This document shows, piece after piece, positions 8,053 to 18,500 of a stretch of 64,000 bases of DNA (position 1 is the first letter of the stretch; every line of letters begins with the position of its first letter). The stretch is taken from positions 3,162,001-3,226,000 of the forward strand of contig NZ_CP058557.1 in NCBI RefSeq assembly GCF_018141165.1, in the 5' to 3' direction. The notes below the pieces were generated by a model that ran no database searches, was not told the DNA's origin, and saw only the letters and a list, made by a program, of their open reading frames with translations. Source of the stretch: Alkaliphilus sp. B6464. GTDB lineage: Bacteria; Bacillota; Clostridia; Peptostreptococcales; Natronincolaceae. Made by a program: the position numbers and the translations under genes.

Positions 8053-8172
8053 ATTGCTTTTCGCCTCCTATCTTTAAAAATACACATTTCCCTTTTAAAT
8101 CAATTTGCAATGTAGTTTTTTTACAAACTTCATTTTTATTAAATAAACAGGAACTATAGCTACAAAATACTA

Positions 8173-8427
8173 TCATTCTCCAACTTCCTTTACTTTCTTA
8201 ATTCTCCTGTAGACTCCACTATCACTCATATTGAATCGCTTTCCAATCTCATTTAAGGTCATCTTTTCTTCATGAAGTCGTTTCATCTCCATAGCCTCTA
8301 GCCTTCTTAACTGTTTATCGGTCAGCTCAAGTAGACCATACTTTCTTAAAACAACTTCTGGTAGTATTTCTTCCGGTGAAAAAATGGCCTCACATAATGC
8401 ACAGTAGTTATAAATAAGGTCATCCAT
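8173..8427 (-). CDS. Small sigma-like helix-turn-helix protein
   Basis: An 84-residue protein whose C-terminal half has a helix-turn-helix of the sigma-70 region 4 / resolvase type (MTLNEIGKRFNMSDSGVYRRIKKV). The N-terminal half holds a CALC pair but no clear domain. Its place between the Cro-like and excisionase-like genes suggests an early-operon transcription regulator. The ATG has a GGAGG site. Family unknown beyond the HTH. Confidence 0.65.
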   Translation of the reverse strand: MDDLIYNYCALCEAIFSPEEILPEVVLRKYGLLELTDKQLRRLEAMEMKRLHEEKMTLNEIGKRFNMSDSGVYRRIKKVKEVGE

Positions 8428-8466
8428 TTACCTCCCTCCCAAAGATTTTTATTCAATATGTAAATT

Positions 8467-8685
8467 TTATTTTGTATTTTCACTCAATGTGAAGCTAGAA
8501 GGTAAAAAAATTTCCTCTATATTTTCAATCTCTAAAATCTCCATAATTTTAAAGGCTGCTTTTCTAGGAATCTTCCTTCCTCCATTTTCATAAAGATTAT
8601 AGGCCGCAATTGATACCCCTAACTTTTTTGCCATATAAGCTTGGGTATATCCTTTTTCAGTTCTGTAATTTTGCAAACTTTTCAT
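8467..8685 (-). CDS. Cro-like XRE-family regulator
   Basis: A 72-residue protein that is almost entirely an HTH_XRE domain: LQNYRTEKGYTQAYMAKKLGVS, then YNLYENGGRKIPRKAAFKIMEIL. The start at 8685 (MKSLQN) has a GGGGG site and removes a poorly supported N-terminal extension. It is the first gene of the leftward operon and faces the CI-like gene across the divergent promoter region, the classical Cro position. It probably antagonises the repressor at shared operators. Confidence 0.82.
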   Translation of the reverse strand: MKSLQNYRTEKGYTQAYMAKKLGVSIAAYNLYENGGRKIPRKAAFKIMEILEIENIEEIFLPSSFTLSENTK

Positions 8686-8906
8686 ACGTAAATCCCCCTT
8701 TTGTTTTACTTTTCGTGAATATTGAATAAATAAATAATATTTTGTCAATAGTTATTTTCTTTAGTATATATTCACACTTTGAAAAAGTAAATAAGTTTTT
8801 TTGTTTTTTGTGAATAAATATGTTTACAATTAGTGAAAACTATGTTATAATGATTACAAATAGTAAATTTCACAGCAACAATTTTTTTGTGAGGTGGTGA
8901 TAACAC
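8686..8906. promoter_or_regulatory. Divergent promoter/operator region of the repressor switch
   Basis: Rightward promoter for the CI-like gene: TTTACA at 8823-8828 and TATAAT at 8846-8851, 17 bases apart. Leftward promoter for the Cro-like operon: TTGACA on the minus strand at 8743-8748 with an AT-rich -10 about 17-18 bases on. Copies of the half-site GTGAAT/ATTCAC and the related TAGTGAAA/TTTCAC recur around both promoters (near 8715, 8770, 8811, 8832, 8868). These are good candidates for operator half-sites of the two XRE proteins. Confidence 0.7.
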
Positions 8907-9254
8907 TTGTTAGGAGATAAAATTAAACTACTAAGGGAAGACCGAGGATTATCTCAATTAGAACTAGCTAAAATTTTAGATGTAGGAAATTCAACATTAT
9001 CCATGTATGAATCTAATACACGTAAGCCAGATTATAAAATGATAAAAAAGTTAGCAGACTATTTTAATGTCACCACAGATTATTTACTAGGTTTAACTGA
9101 GGTTCCAAATCAACAATATCATGATCAGATCTTAGAAGACTATCCTGAAATCATTAGTATTCTAAGACGCAATAAAAGAAAACTAAGTGATCAAGATAAA
9201 AAACGTATTGCTAGAATTATTGAGGCTGCAGTTATAGATGAAGATGAAGAATAG
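8907..9254 (+). CDS. CI-like XRE-family repressor
   Basis: A 115-residue repressor with an N-terminal HTH_XRE domain (IKLLREDRGLSQLELAKILDVGNSTLSMYES) and a short acidic C-terminal tail. It starts at TTG 8907 behind GAGGTGGTGA. It lacks the S24 self-cleavage domain of λ CI. Instead the next gene, 20 bases on, encodes a metalloprotease of the ImmA type. This matches the ImmR/ImmA arrangement known from ICEBs1 and related elements, where cleavage of the repressor triggers excision. Confidence 0.88.
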   Translation: MLGDKIKLLREDRGLSQLELAKILDVGNSTLSMYESNTRKPDYKMIKKLADYFNVTTDYLLGLTEVPNQQYHDQILEDYPEIISILRRNKRKLSDQDKKRIARIIEAAVIDEDEE

Positions 9255-9274
9255 AGATTATAAAGGGGGAGGCT

Positions 9275-9868
9275 ATGAAGGATATATTTTTCATTTTACC
9301 TAGAAAAGAGTTTGCCATAGAAAGGGCACGAAGCTTTCTTAAGGAAAAGGGATACCCTCAAATTCCAATGCCAGTGAAGAAACATTTGAAAGAGTATTCG
9401 ACATTATATAAATATGAGGACGATGAGGAAGAAGGCTTTTGTGTAAAAGAAGTTACAGGGGAATATAAGGTTTATGTAAATACGAACATCATGGAAGGCA
9501 GAAATACTTGGACATATGCTCACGAATTAGCTCATATTGTTCTAGGCCACCATGATGATTTTTCTTATAGCAGCTTAGATGATGAAACCTTAGAGCTTTT
9601 AGACCAAGAAGTAGATATATTTGTAAGTGAATATCTAATGCCTCAATATGCTTTTGAAGATTATTTCTTTCTTAATGGAAAACCTATATATTTTGACTCC
9701 CCTCACATTGGGGCGCTAAAAAGTTTTTTTAATGTTTCTTGGGAGGCTATGATATTTCGACTACATAACTTAGGTTATCAAGATAAATTTATTTCTGAGT
9801 ATTATATTTCAACATACAACGAAAGAAAGCAATCGTTTAACGGATATACTGATTTTTCATATACTTAA
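9275..9868 (+). CDS. ImmA/IrrE-family metallopeptidase (anti-repressor)
   Basis: A 197-residue zinc peptidase of the ImmA/IrrE family. The catalytic HExxH is in YAHELAHIVLGHH (about residue 90), with the downstream acidic ligand region EVDIFVSEYLMP typical of the family. In ICEBs1-like elements ImmA cleaves the adjacent XRE repressor after DNA damage or quorum signals. It shares a transcript with the CI-like gene and has an AAAGGGGGAGG ribosome site. The role here is inferred from the pair. Confidence 0.9.
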   Translation: MKDIFFILPRKEFAIERARSFLKEKGYPQIPMPVKKHLKEYSTLYKYEDDEEEGFCVKEVTGEYKVYVNTNIMEGRNTWTYAHELAHIVLGHHDDFSYSSLDDETLELLDQEVDIFVSEYLMPQYAFEDYFFLNGKPIYFDSPHIGALKSFFNVSWEAMIFRLHNLGYQDKFISEYYISTYNERKQSFNGYTDFSYT

Positions 9869-9991
9869 ATTAAATATTTTTACATACAGCTAACGACCTT
9901 TATATTATTTGTCGTTTTTATTTGACTCAAGCGATCGAACATACATTTGCCATTTATATACTATTTTAAAAATCTAAGAGGAGGTAATTAA

Positions 9992-11101
9992 ATGCGTGGC
10001 TCAATCGTGAAAAAGGGCAATAAGTGGTATATCATAGTTGAGACAAAAGATGAAGATGGTAAGAGAAAAAGAAAGTGGTTAAGTGGTTTCAATTCTGAAA
10101 AGGAAGCTGAGAAAAAACTACCTGAGGTATTACAACAACTAAATACTAACACCTTTGTCGATACTAATAATATTACTCTAAGGGATTATATGCAGTTATG
10201 GCTACAAGATTATGCTAAACCTAATGTAGCACCAACGACTTATGATAAATATACTTATGCAGCTAATAAGATTTCAGAAATTTTAGGTAATATGAAGCTT
10301 CAACAAATTAAACCAATTCATATTCAGCAACTTGTAAATAAGTTAAATAATAGTGATGTTACACCTAGTACCGTATTATCTTATTATAGAGTACTTAATG
10401 CTGCTATAAATCAAGCTGTTAAATGGCAATTAATACTATATAATCCATGCGATGCTATTACACCACCTAGGAATATAAAAAATAAAATGATGATTCTAAA
10501 TCAAGATGAAATTCAAATACTTTTAGATGAATCAAAGGATCATGTTTTATATCCTGTAATTGTACTAGCCCTACTTTGTGGATTACGTAGAGGAGAAATA
10601 TTAGGTCTACAATGGGAAAATATTGACTTCTATACTGGTGTCATTCATTTAGAAAATAACCTTGTTATGGCTAATAACGAAAGTCTTTTAAAAGAAACTA
10701 AAACAGCTACTGGTAGAAGGGCTGTAGATATCTCTACCAATGTGGTAGAAGTCCTTAAAAATGTAAAAAAGCAAAAGATGTCTTATAAAATGCTTTACGG
10801 AAGTTCATATCACGATAGTAATTTTGTATGTACATGGGAAGATGGTAGACCATTTAGACCCGATTATATTCCTAAGGCATTTGCTAAGATACTAGCAAGT
10901 GCCAATCTTCCCAAAATAAGATTCCACGATTTAAGACATACCCATGCTTCAATATTATTAAAATCAGGTGTACATCCTAAAGTTGTTCAAGAAAGACTTG
11001 GACATTCCTCTATCAGTATCACTCTTGATACTTACAGCCACCTCTTACCTTCTCTACAAAAATCTGCAGCTGAAAAAATGGCTACTATGTTTTCTATTTA
11101 A
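9992..11101 (+). CDS. Tyrosine-recombinase integrase
   Basis: A 369-residue phage/ICE integrase. The N-terminus is an AP2-like arm-binding domain (GSIVKKGNKWYIIVE), a SAM-like core-binding domain follows at about 60-150, and the catalytic domain ends the protein. The visible active-site residues are Arg in CGLRRGEILGL, His-x-x-Arg in HDLRHTHAS, the later His in LGHSSI and Tyr in LDTYSHLL. The gene ends 131 bases from the 3' end of tRNA-Thr, the standard integration target. The ATG has an AGGAGG site. Confidence 0.95.
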   Translation: MRGSIVKKGNKWYIIVETKDEDGKRKRKWLSGFNSEKEAEKKLPEVLQQLNTNTFVDTNNITLRDYMQLWLQDYAKPNVAPTTYDKYTYAANKISEILGNMKLQQIKPIHIQQLVNKLNNSDVTPSTVLSYYRVLNAAINQAVKWQLILYNPCDAITPPRNIKNKMMILNQDEIQILLDESKDHVLYPVIVLALLCGLRRGEILGLQWENIDFYTGVIHLENNLVMANNESLLKETKTATGRRAVDISTNVVEVLKNVKKQKMSYKMLYGSSYHDSNFVCTWEDGRPFRPDYIPKAFAKILASANLPKIRFHDLRHTHASILLKSGVHPKVVQERLGHSSISITLDTYSHLLPSLQKSAAEKMATMFSI

Positions 11102-11179
11102 TATTTTAAAACTTAATGGTAGAAAATAAAGTTTTTAAAAACTGACGGTAGAAAAATGGTAGAAGTTTTACAAAATCAT

Positions 11180-11222
11180 AAAAAAACACCACCCCTAGAT
11201 CCTTCTAGAAGTGGTATTTTAT
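11180..11222 (-). terminator. Intrinsic terminator (both directions possible)
   Basis: The stem accac (11188-11192) / gtggt (11211-11215) with an inner ctaga/tctag pairing. On the minus strand it is followed by a run of seven T, placing it right after the tRNA-Thr transcript. On the plus strand a weaker TATTTTAT tail could end the integrase transcript. Confidence 0.7.
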
Positions 11223-11232
11223 AATGTTTCTA

Positions 11233-11307
<75 letters not shown>

Positions 11308-11410
11308 ATAGTTTTAGTTTTTATAGGTCTAGTGCCCTACCTGTACGATTATACAACAAAATATTGCTTATGTAAAGAGTAATTATACTTTTTATTTAAT
11401 ATACAATAGT

Positions 11411-11447
11411 AAATAAAAGGAGTGATCATAAAATCGCTCCTTTTACT
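11411..11447 (-). terminator. Intrinsic terminator of the flotillin operon
   Basis: Inverted repeat aaaaggagtgat (11415-11426) / atcgctcctttt (11433-11444), with the single mismatch becoming a G·U pair on one strand, and a T-run after the stem on the minus strand. It follows the flotillin stop codon at 11473. Confidence 0.75.
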
Positions 11448-11472
11448 TAAATTACTATAATCCTTATTAACT

Positions 11473-12915
11473 TTATCCTGTTATATTATTATTTTGATCT
11501 ATAGTTTGGTCTTTAGATGATAAATTAAATGTCCCTAGGTCCTTCCCCTTTAAAACTTGGGATAGATCTACTCCTGTTAATGCATTAACTGTTTCTGGTA
11601 ACGATGCCATAATATCTGTAACGTAGCCAGATACCTTTGCAGCACCTTTACCACCACCGTTACCTGAATCAACAATAACAATCTTCTCAGTTTTAGATAA
11701 TGGTTCCGCAACTGCTTTAGCAATTTCAGGGAGCTTTTCTATAATCATTTGAGTAATAGCTGCATCGTTATATTGCTTAAATGCCTCTGCTTTTTTCATC
11801 ATAGCTTCGGCTTCCGCCTTACCTTTTTCTCTAATAATTTCAACTTCTGCCATACCTTCTTCTCTTCTAGCTTCTGCTGTAGCTTTACCTCTTAAACGGA
11901 TAGCTTCTGCTGATGCCTCAGCATCTTGTATTTCTCTATATCTTTCTGCTTCAGCTCTCTTTTGGGCACTATATTTTTCCGCATCAGATTGCTTTTTAAT
12001 TGTAGCTTCAAGCTCTCTTTCGCGTCTTAGAGCCTCTTGTTCTGCAAGTTCAATTTCTTTTTGCTTTCTAACAATTTGAACTTGCATTTTTTCCTTTTCG
12101 ACTTCTTGTTGCACTTTACTTGCTTCGATTTCATAAGCAAGGTCTGCCTTAGCTTTTTCTGTTTCTTGGTCTTTTCTATAGGATTGAACCTTTAGTTCTT
12201 TTTCTTTAGAAGCTTCAGCAATTTGGGTCTCTGCAACTAATCTCGCTTGTTCCCCTTGCCTATTAGCTTCCGCTGTCTTAACCTTAGTTTCTTTACTAGC
12301 TTCTGCTTCAGCAATTTCAGCATCTCTTTTTACTTCAGCAATTCTGCTCTTACCTAATGCAACTAAGTATCCATTGTCATCTTTAATATCTCTAATTGTA
12401 AAAGCCTTAATCTCTAGTCCCATATCTGCTAAATCTAATGCCGCAACTTCTTGAACCTGCGAAGCAAACTTCTCTCTGTCTCTATATATTTCTTCAACAG
12501 ACATTTTAGAAATAATTTCACGCAGCTTTCCTTCCAGTACATCCTTTGCTGTATCTTTAATAAAATCAATAGTTGTTTTCTCAGCCCCTGTATTAAACTG
12601 CTCTACAGCAGAAAGGATTGATTCCATATCTGATTTAACCTTTAATACAGCAACTCCGTCGGCTTTTATATCCACTCCTTGTTCTGTTAAAGCACCATCA
12701 GTTCTTACTTCTATCTTCATGTTTTCCAGAGAAATAATATCAGTTCTTTCTAATAATGGAACTATAAAGCCCCCTCCCCCTGAAATTACACGTTTTTTAA
12801 GGCCAGTAATTACTACAGCCTTATCCTGTGGAACTTTTCTCCACATTAGCAATATGCTCAATATAAGCAAAAGAATGACTCCTACAATAGCAATCGGAAC
12901 AAAAAATATCTCCAT
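11473..12915 (-). CDS. floT: Flotillin-like membrane scaffold protein
   Basis: A 480-residue flotillin/SPFH protein. It has one N-terminal membrane segment (about residues 3-25), the SPFH (band 7) domain beginning VPQDKAVVITG, a long Ala/Glu/Lys-rich coiled-coil region of EAEA repeats from about 210 to 400, and a Gly-rich C-terminal end. ATG 12915 has an ideal AAAGGAGG site; an upstream in-frame start at 13014 has none. Flotillins organise membrane fluidity and microdomains. The adjacent upstream NfeD-family gene is the usual partner (YuaF/YuaG in Bacillus). Confidence 0.93.
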   Translation of the reverse strand: MEIFFVPIAIVGVILLLILSILLMWRKVPQDKAVVITGLKKRVISGGGGFIVPLLERTDIISLENMKIEVRTDGALTEQGVDIKADGVAVLKVKSDMESILSAVEQFNTGAEKTTIDFIKDTAKDVLEGKLREIISKMSVEEIYRDREKFASQVQEVAALDLADMGLEIKAFTIRDIKDDNGYLVALGKSRIAEVKRDAEIAEAEASKETKVKTAEANRQGEQARLVAETQIAEASKEKELKVQSYRKDQETEKAKADLAYEIEASKVQQEVEKEKMQVQIVRKQKEIELAEQEALRRERELEATIKKQSDAEKYSAQKRAEAERYREIQDAEASAEAIRLRGKATAEARREEGMAEVEIIREKGKAEAEAMMKKAEAFKQYNDAAITQMIIEKLPEIAKAVAEPLSKTEKIVIVDSGNGGGKGAAKVSGYVTDIMASLPETVNALTGVDLSQVLKGKDLGTFNLSSKDQTIDQNNNITG

Positions 12916-13026
12916 AAAATATCCTCCTTTAATGTTTATTGTTTTATAAATTAGTAGTATCTCTCCTCCTTCCTTTAATAAATAAATTAATTTAAAATAC
13001 AGCATTAACACCATGCAGATTAATGG

Positions 13027-13557
13027 CTACAGTCTAGCAACATAAAAAATATTTCTTTCAATATTAACAATTTTAACTTCTTCACCTTGGTAAATATCTA
13101 TACCGTCTATAGATTTAGCAGGAGAAGAATAGGTGTTGCCATTAGCTACATATGTGATACTTCCAAAACTATCTCCAATAATATTCATCCTAGTTTTTGC
13201 TACATGCCCTATTAATTCTTCCTGAGAAATAGCGCTTGTATTTTGTGCCTTATATAGTGGAGTTACTACAAATTTATGTAAAACAACTGAAACCATTAAA
13301 GCAACTGGTAAAGCAATAATAAAAGATGTTAAAGCATTAAATCCTTTATCTATAGTAATAATTCCTACACCACCTAAAGTCGTAATAAATGACATCATAA
13401 TAATCGGCTTTAAAGGCGATACCGATAATCCCCACATATCACCATCCATGTCTAAATCACCATCGAAATTTAAAAAATCAAACAATTGTCCCATTAAAAA
13501 AGAAACAATAGTAAATAATACTCCTGTATAAAAACATATCTGAAATAGTCTTAACAA
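13027..13557 (-). CDS. NfeD-family membrane protein (YuaF-like)
   Basis: A 176-residue protein with about three membrane segments in the first 100 residues and a C-terminal OB-fold domain (GHVAKTRMNIIGDSFGSITYV, then GEEVKIVNI). This is the NfeD layout without the ClpP-like protease part. Such proteins work with flotillins in membrane organisation. The start at TTG 13557 has AAGGAG eight bases upstream; a GTG at 13566 would overlap that site. It lies about 110 bases upstream of the flotillin gene on the same strand. Confidence 0.88.
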   Translation of the reverse strand: MLRLFQICFYTGVLFTIVSFLMGQLFDFLNFDGDLDMDGDMWGLSVSPLKPIIMMSFITTLGGVGIITIDKGFNALTSFIIALPVALMVSVVLHKFVVTPLYKAQNTSAISQEELIGHVAKTRMNIIGDSFGSITYVANGNTYSSPAKSIDGIDIYQGEEVKIVNIERNIFYVARL

Positions 13558-13687
13558 TTTTATCACTCCTTGTTTAAAACTATATTGTTACTTCATGCTC
13601 TCTATACTTTACTCTTCTACATCAAATCAATAAAATCCTCCTAAAATTAACTTTTTTGTTAAATTTATATGTTCTTTATAACATATG

Positions 13688-13720
13688 CAAAAAGACTGAT
13701 TTATTAACCAGTCTTTTAAA
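13688..13720 (-). terminator. Intrinsic terminator after the LiaF-like gene
   Basis: Inverted repeat aaaagactg (13690-13698) / cagtctttt (13709-13717), with T-rich flanks on the minus strand directly after the stop codon at 13723. Confidence 0.8.
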
Positions 13721-13722
13721 TA

Positions 13723-14607
13723 TTACTCTTTAATTTTAAAATCTATTTTACCAACACCAATATCAATATCAAATTCTAACTTTGTACTAGCTTCATCATA
13801 GTTAGATGATATATAATAATCTCCTGACTTAGTTAAGTTTAAGTCATTTACATTAGTTTTGCTTAGTGGGCTATCTAGCTTCAATTTTATTCCTGCATCC
13901 TTGGGAATCACTATAGTCAACTTAGATGCGCCCGAATCAATTTCAATATTTGACTTATTGTGCTTACTTCCTAAAATAATATCTAAATTTCCCGCTCCTG
14001 CATTTACATTAACCGATCTGACTGGTATATCCTCCAGATTAAGTTTTCCAGAAATAGCGCCTAAGTTAATATCTAAATCCCATATTATATCCTTATTCAA
14101 ATTAAAATCATATCGGCTACCTTTGTTATTGAAATTAACTACATTATGGTGTTTATTTTCGAAACTAAAAACCGCAATTTCTTTATTATTTCTGTACGTA
14201 TCTCTATAATCTAACTCAGCACCTTGTGAACTAAAACTTAAAAGATTTCTTTCATCTGATCCTATATTAACTTTAGCAGCTCCTATATCTAAACTAAGCT
14301 CTCCATATAAGGTTTCTGCAGGTTTTATGAAATTGGCATTATGTCTAGTGCTAATTCCCACAATATTTCTTCCTTCATAAAAAGCGCCATGGAAAATTAG
14401 AATTATAAAGAATAGTGTCCATGTTATGAATGAAATAATAGGCTTTTTCTTAAATAAAATATTGATTCCTACTACAATAAGTATTAATGGCCATAGATCA
14501 AAAATGCTAAATAATACAGCAAAACTAATATAACCTAGATTTACTAAAAGAAATAAAATGCCTATTGCAATTAAAATAAGACCATTAATTAAGTTTCTAC
14601 TATTCAT
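13723..14607 (-). CDS. LiaF/toastrack-type membrane protein
   Basis: A 294-residue protein with about four short N-terminal membrane segments (INGLILIAIGILFLLVNLG, LWPLILIVVGINILF and two more) and a C-terminal β-rich domain with repeated DLDINLGA, VNVNAGAGNLDI and IDSGASKLTI strands. This is the right-handed β (toastrack) domain of cell-wall stress proteins such as LiaF and YvlB. It follows the PspC-domain gene by 44 bases, so the two form an envelope-stress pair. No LiaRS-like kinase or regulator is adjacent. Confidence 0.8.
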   Translation of the reverse strand: MNSRNLINGLILIAIGILFLLVNLGYISFAVLFSIFDLWPLILIVVGINILFKKKPIISFITWTLFFIILIFHGAFYEGRNIVGISTRHNANFIKPAETLYGELSLDIGAAKVNIGSDERNLLSFSSQGAELDYRDTYRNNKEIAVFSFENKHHNVVNFNNKGSRYDFNLNKDIIWDLDINLGAISGKLNLEDIPVRSVNVNAGAGNLDIILGSKHNKSNIEIDSGASKLTIVIPKDAGIKLKLDSPLSKTNVNDLNLTKSGDYYISSNYDEASTKLEFDIDIGVGKIDFKIKE

Positions 14608-14651
14608 ACTTTCACCTCTTTCAATAATGGGATGTTACTTCAAGGGTTTAT

Positions 14652-15083
14652 TTATTTTCTAATATTCTGGCCTAATACAAATACTCCAGCTCCAATTAGT
14701 AAAAGTGGAAATAAAAACTTAAAGCTTAACCAACTAAAAAATGAAAATCTTTTACTAAATAGTATAGCCCCAATTATAATAAGCGCATAGCCCAAGAATT
14801 TTTTATTTTTTTCTTCATCAAAATCTTTGTTAAATGTTTTGTTTGTCTGTTTATAGACACCATCAGAATCCTTATTTAAGTTTACGGTTCCTTCAACATT
14901 TTCCCGTTTTGGTATCATTATTGCTGCAATAATATAGAGCAATATTCCTGTACCAAATGCGAATACAGCAACTAGCCAAAGTAGTCTAACAATAGTGGAA
15001 TCTATTTCAAAATACTCAGCTATCCCACCACATACACCTTCAATTTTTTTATCAGTTTTAGAAAGATACAAACGTTTTTGCAT
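14652..15083 (-). CDS. PspC-domain membrane protein
   Basis: A 143-residue protein opening with a PspC domain (LYLSKTDKKIEGVCGGIAEYF, then a membrane segment VRLLWLVAVFAFGTGILLYIIAAIMIP). A linker and two more C-terminal membrane segments follow. PspC proteins sense or respond to membrane damage. The ATG has an AGAGGGGG site. It is the first gene of a two-gene operon with the LiaF-like protein. Confidence 0.9.
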   Translation of the reverse strand: MQKRLYLSKTDKKIEGVCGGIAEYFEIDSTIVRLLWLVAVFAFGTGILLYIIAAIMIPKRENVEGTVNLNKDSDGVYKQTNKTFNKDFDEEKNKKFLGYALIIIGAILFSKRFSFFSWLSFKFLFPLLLIGAGVFVLGQNIRK

Positions 15084-15539
15084 AATCTTTTCCCCCTCTA
15101 AGGTTAAAATGTAATTAATAAAAGCTTATTTCATCTCTATATTAATAATACACAAAATATTCTTTTTTGTGTATTGAAATATAATTTTTTGATGTAAACA
15201 AGCGACATAATAGTTTGTCGCTTGTTTATGCAATATCTACATTTTATAGTCATATCCTAGATTAAAGGCTTCCATATTTAGATTTCAAGTTCTCTATATC
15301 TTCTTCTGGATATTCACTTTTCTCTTGCGCACTATTGTAGAATAAAATCTTTTACTATTTTCAATTACTACAGCATTGTATTTAGAGTCCAGAACTACCA
15401 TTGTGTTGTCCACCTGTCATAGCACCTGTTCTATTATCTAAAACTATTATAGTAATATTTTTATTATCTTCTTTTTGATGGAATAAATTAATAAAAGAAG
15501 CAATCTTGAGTGAAACTTGGTTCATAGTTGCCATAGATC
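15084..15539. other. 456-bp gap: hairpin and a possible decayed gene
   Basis: Two things are visible. At 15195-15228 there is a perfect 13-bp inverted repeat (taaacaagcgaca and its complement, 8-base loop) without a T-run. From about 15532 leftward to 15380 the minus strand reads a ~50-residue fragment containing ITIIVLDNRTGAMTGGQ before a stop. That resembles the thiamine-pyrophosphate region of indolepyruvate/2-oxoacid ferredoxin oxidoreductases. The rest is frameshifted or unrecognisable, so it is probably a gene relic. Confidence 0.35.
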
Positions 15540-18500
15540 TTACACAGTAAAAAGAAGTTCCATAAGTTCATCTTTACTAATTTTAGATAATAATGTTTCA
15601 CCAGATTGTATAACTCCATCAATTAACTCTCTTTTTTTATCTTGAAGTTTTAATATCTTTTCTTCTATAGTCCCCTTTGTAATTAGCTTCATAACATGAA
15701 CAACATTTCTCTGGCCTATTCTATAAGCCCTATCTGTTGCCTGTTCCTCTACAGCCGGATTCCACCATGGGTCAAAATGAATGACCATATCTGCTCCAGT
15801 TAAATTTAGACCAGTTCCACCCGCTTTTAAAGATATCAAGAAAACATCTGTGTTGCCATTATTAAAGTCATTTACCATATTACCTCTTTCCTCTATTGGA
15901 GTTGATCCATCTAAATAATAATATGAAACTTTAAGCTTTTCTAACATATCTTTTATCATAGCAAGCATACTGGTAAATTGAGAAAATAACAAAATACGAT
16001 GATTTCCCTCTATAGAATTTTCTATAATTTCCTGTAGAAGTTCAAATTTGCCGCTTGTGCCCTTATAATTTTCGAAAAACAATGCCGGATGACAGCAAAT
16101 TTGTCTTAGTCTTGTTAAAGCGGCTAAAATTTTAATTTGACTTCTTTCAAACCCATTTTCTTTTATCTCTTCTTCAATTTCACCTTGTATCTCTTTTAAA
16201 TATGCTACATATAATTTTTTTTGTTCTGGACTAAGCTCTGCAAATACTAGATTTTCTATTTTCTCAGGCAACTCATTTAATACATGTTTTTTTAAACGCC
16301 TTAGCACAAAAGGAGATATCTGATTTCTAAGACTCTTTAATACATCTTTATTCTCTTCTTTAACAATCATTTTTTCATATTTATTTTGAAATTTGTTGTA
16401 GGATAATAGATACCCCGGCATTATGAAATCAACAATAGACCATAGCTCTGTTAAAGAGTTCTCAATAGGTGTCCCAGTTAAAGCAAATCTATGACTAGCC
16501 TTAATAGACTTTACGGATCTTGCATTTTGAGAACTTGGGTTTTTAATATGTTGCGCTTCATCTAAAATACACCACTCAAAAGATAAATTTTCATATAAAT
16601 CAACATCTCTTCTAATTAAAGGGTAGGAGGTAATTATAACATCATATTCATTTGTCTTTTCAATTATTTGCCTTCTTTCTTCTTTATTTCCTACAACTAC
16701 TACAGCCTTTAGGGAGGGTGCAAACTTTTCTATCTCTGCTAACCAGTTATATACTAAGGAGGTAGGGGCTACAACTAAAGCTGTACCTCCCTTGCATTCC
16801 ATTTTTTCAGACACTAAATAAGCCAATACTTGAAAGGTTTTTCCAAGTCCCATATCATCTGCTAGTATTCCACCTAATCCATAGTGACTTAAGGTTTTTA
16901 GCCATTTAAAACCAAGTTTTTGATAATCTCTTAAGGTTCCATTTAATCCTTCAGGAATATTGTATTCTACTTCCTTGTATTTCCTAATATCTTCAACAAA
17001 ATTTTTAAAGTTTTTATTCTTCTTAATAAAACTAAGATTTTTCTCTCTTAATAGCTCGTCTATATATAATCCTCTATATTTAGGGATTTCTATAGTTTTC
17101 CCTCTCAAATTTGAATTATCTAAATCTAACTCTAACATCATTTTATCTAAGCTAATTAGATGTTCATTGTCTAGTGGTATAAAGGACCCATCTTTTAAAC
17201 GATAATATTTTTTCCTTTGCCTTAAAGATTTTAAAAGTCCATTAAGCTCTTTATCGTCTACTTCGTCTATTTCAAAGTTAAACTCTAAAAAACCTTCATC
17301 TTTATTTAACCTTATTCCACCTTTAAAGCTTGGTGAATTTCTAGCCTCCATCATCTTAAATGAGTCAGAATAGTATACTTCTGATATACCTTGCAAATGC
17401 TTTAATCTTTCATAAACTAATTTAAAAATATCTTCTTCATCTTCTAAGTAAACTTCTCTATTTTTAATTTTAAAATTGCTGTTTTCAAGAAAGCTTATTA
17501 CTTTTCTTTCATTTTCTAAATCCCTTATAAGAACCTTATCTTTTTCAATATTATTTTTTCTCGATACTTTAAATGGATTAATCTTAATTTGGTCATATAT
17601 AAAACTTACATCTGCAGTTACTTTGCGCCCTGCTCTATCAAAATATGTCTCAATTTTCAGTTCTGGAGAGTAAATAGCTTCTTCAAGTTTTCTTTCAATT
17701 TCCACTTTACCTATACATTTTATAATTGGATATACTTCGGAGAAAAAGCTTTCCTGCATTTCCTTCTCAATTACAATATTACTCCCCTTATACTTAGTTA
17801 AGATACTATAGAATGGTAAAAGGTTTTCTTTCTGATATTTAGATATCTTACATATTTGACCATTAGAGAAAAAATAATCTCCATCAGAGGTTATAGGAAT
17901 AATAAGACCATCATGTTCCACTTTTAAAACAATATTTTCTTTATCTTTGTCTAATTGGAATCTAAAAGGTATGTCCTTCTCATTAATAACAATATTATCA
18001 TAAGCTTCTTCTAAAATAATGGCATTGAATCTACCTTTAGAGATAAAATCACCATCTTTTATAATATTTAAAAATCTCTTTAAAGTTATCTCAGGTAACT
18101 TTATATATTTGCCATTAAAAATAGATTGTGAGCTATCTTTATAAAAATCCTCTTCAAAAGTTTTTTCGTGTTCATATATTTCAGCTATAAGATCGATTAT
18201 TTTTTGATCATCACTACTAAATGAATGAATGTTAGGGTCAAAGATGAAATTTTTCCCAAATTCAATCTTATTTTTATTATATAGACACTCTATAAATCCT
18301 TTAATATTACGAACAACATAGGTTCTACTTTCTCCTACTTTTAAACTAATGAAACTTCCCGTAATGCGCTTATTGTGACGACTTATCTTTAGTTCAAATG
18401 TTATTTCCATATTTAATGATATAAAATCACTATGCTGTTTATTTCGATAAAAACTTAAAATGTTTTTTATATGCTGCGTTTCGGTAACTTTACTAAATTG

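Noticed and set aside
12916-13014. N-terminal extension of the flotillin
   Set aside because: ATG 12915 has AAAGGAGG and begins directly at the expected membrane segment; the extension has no family match.
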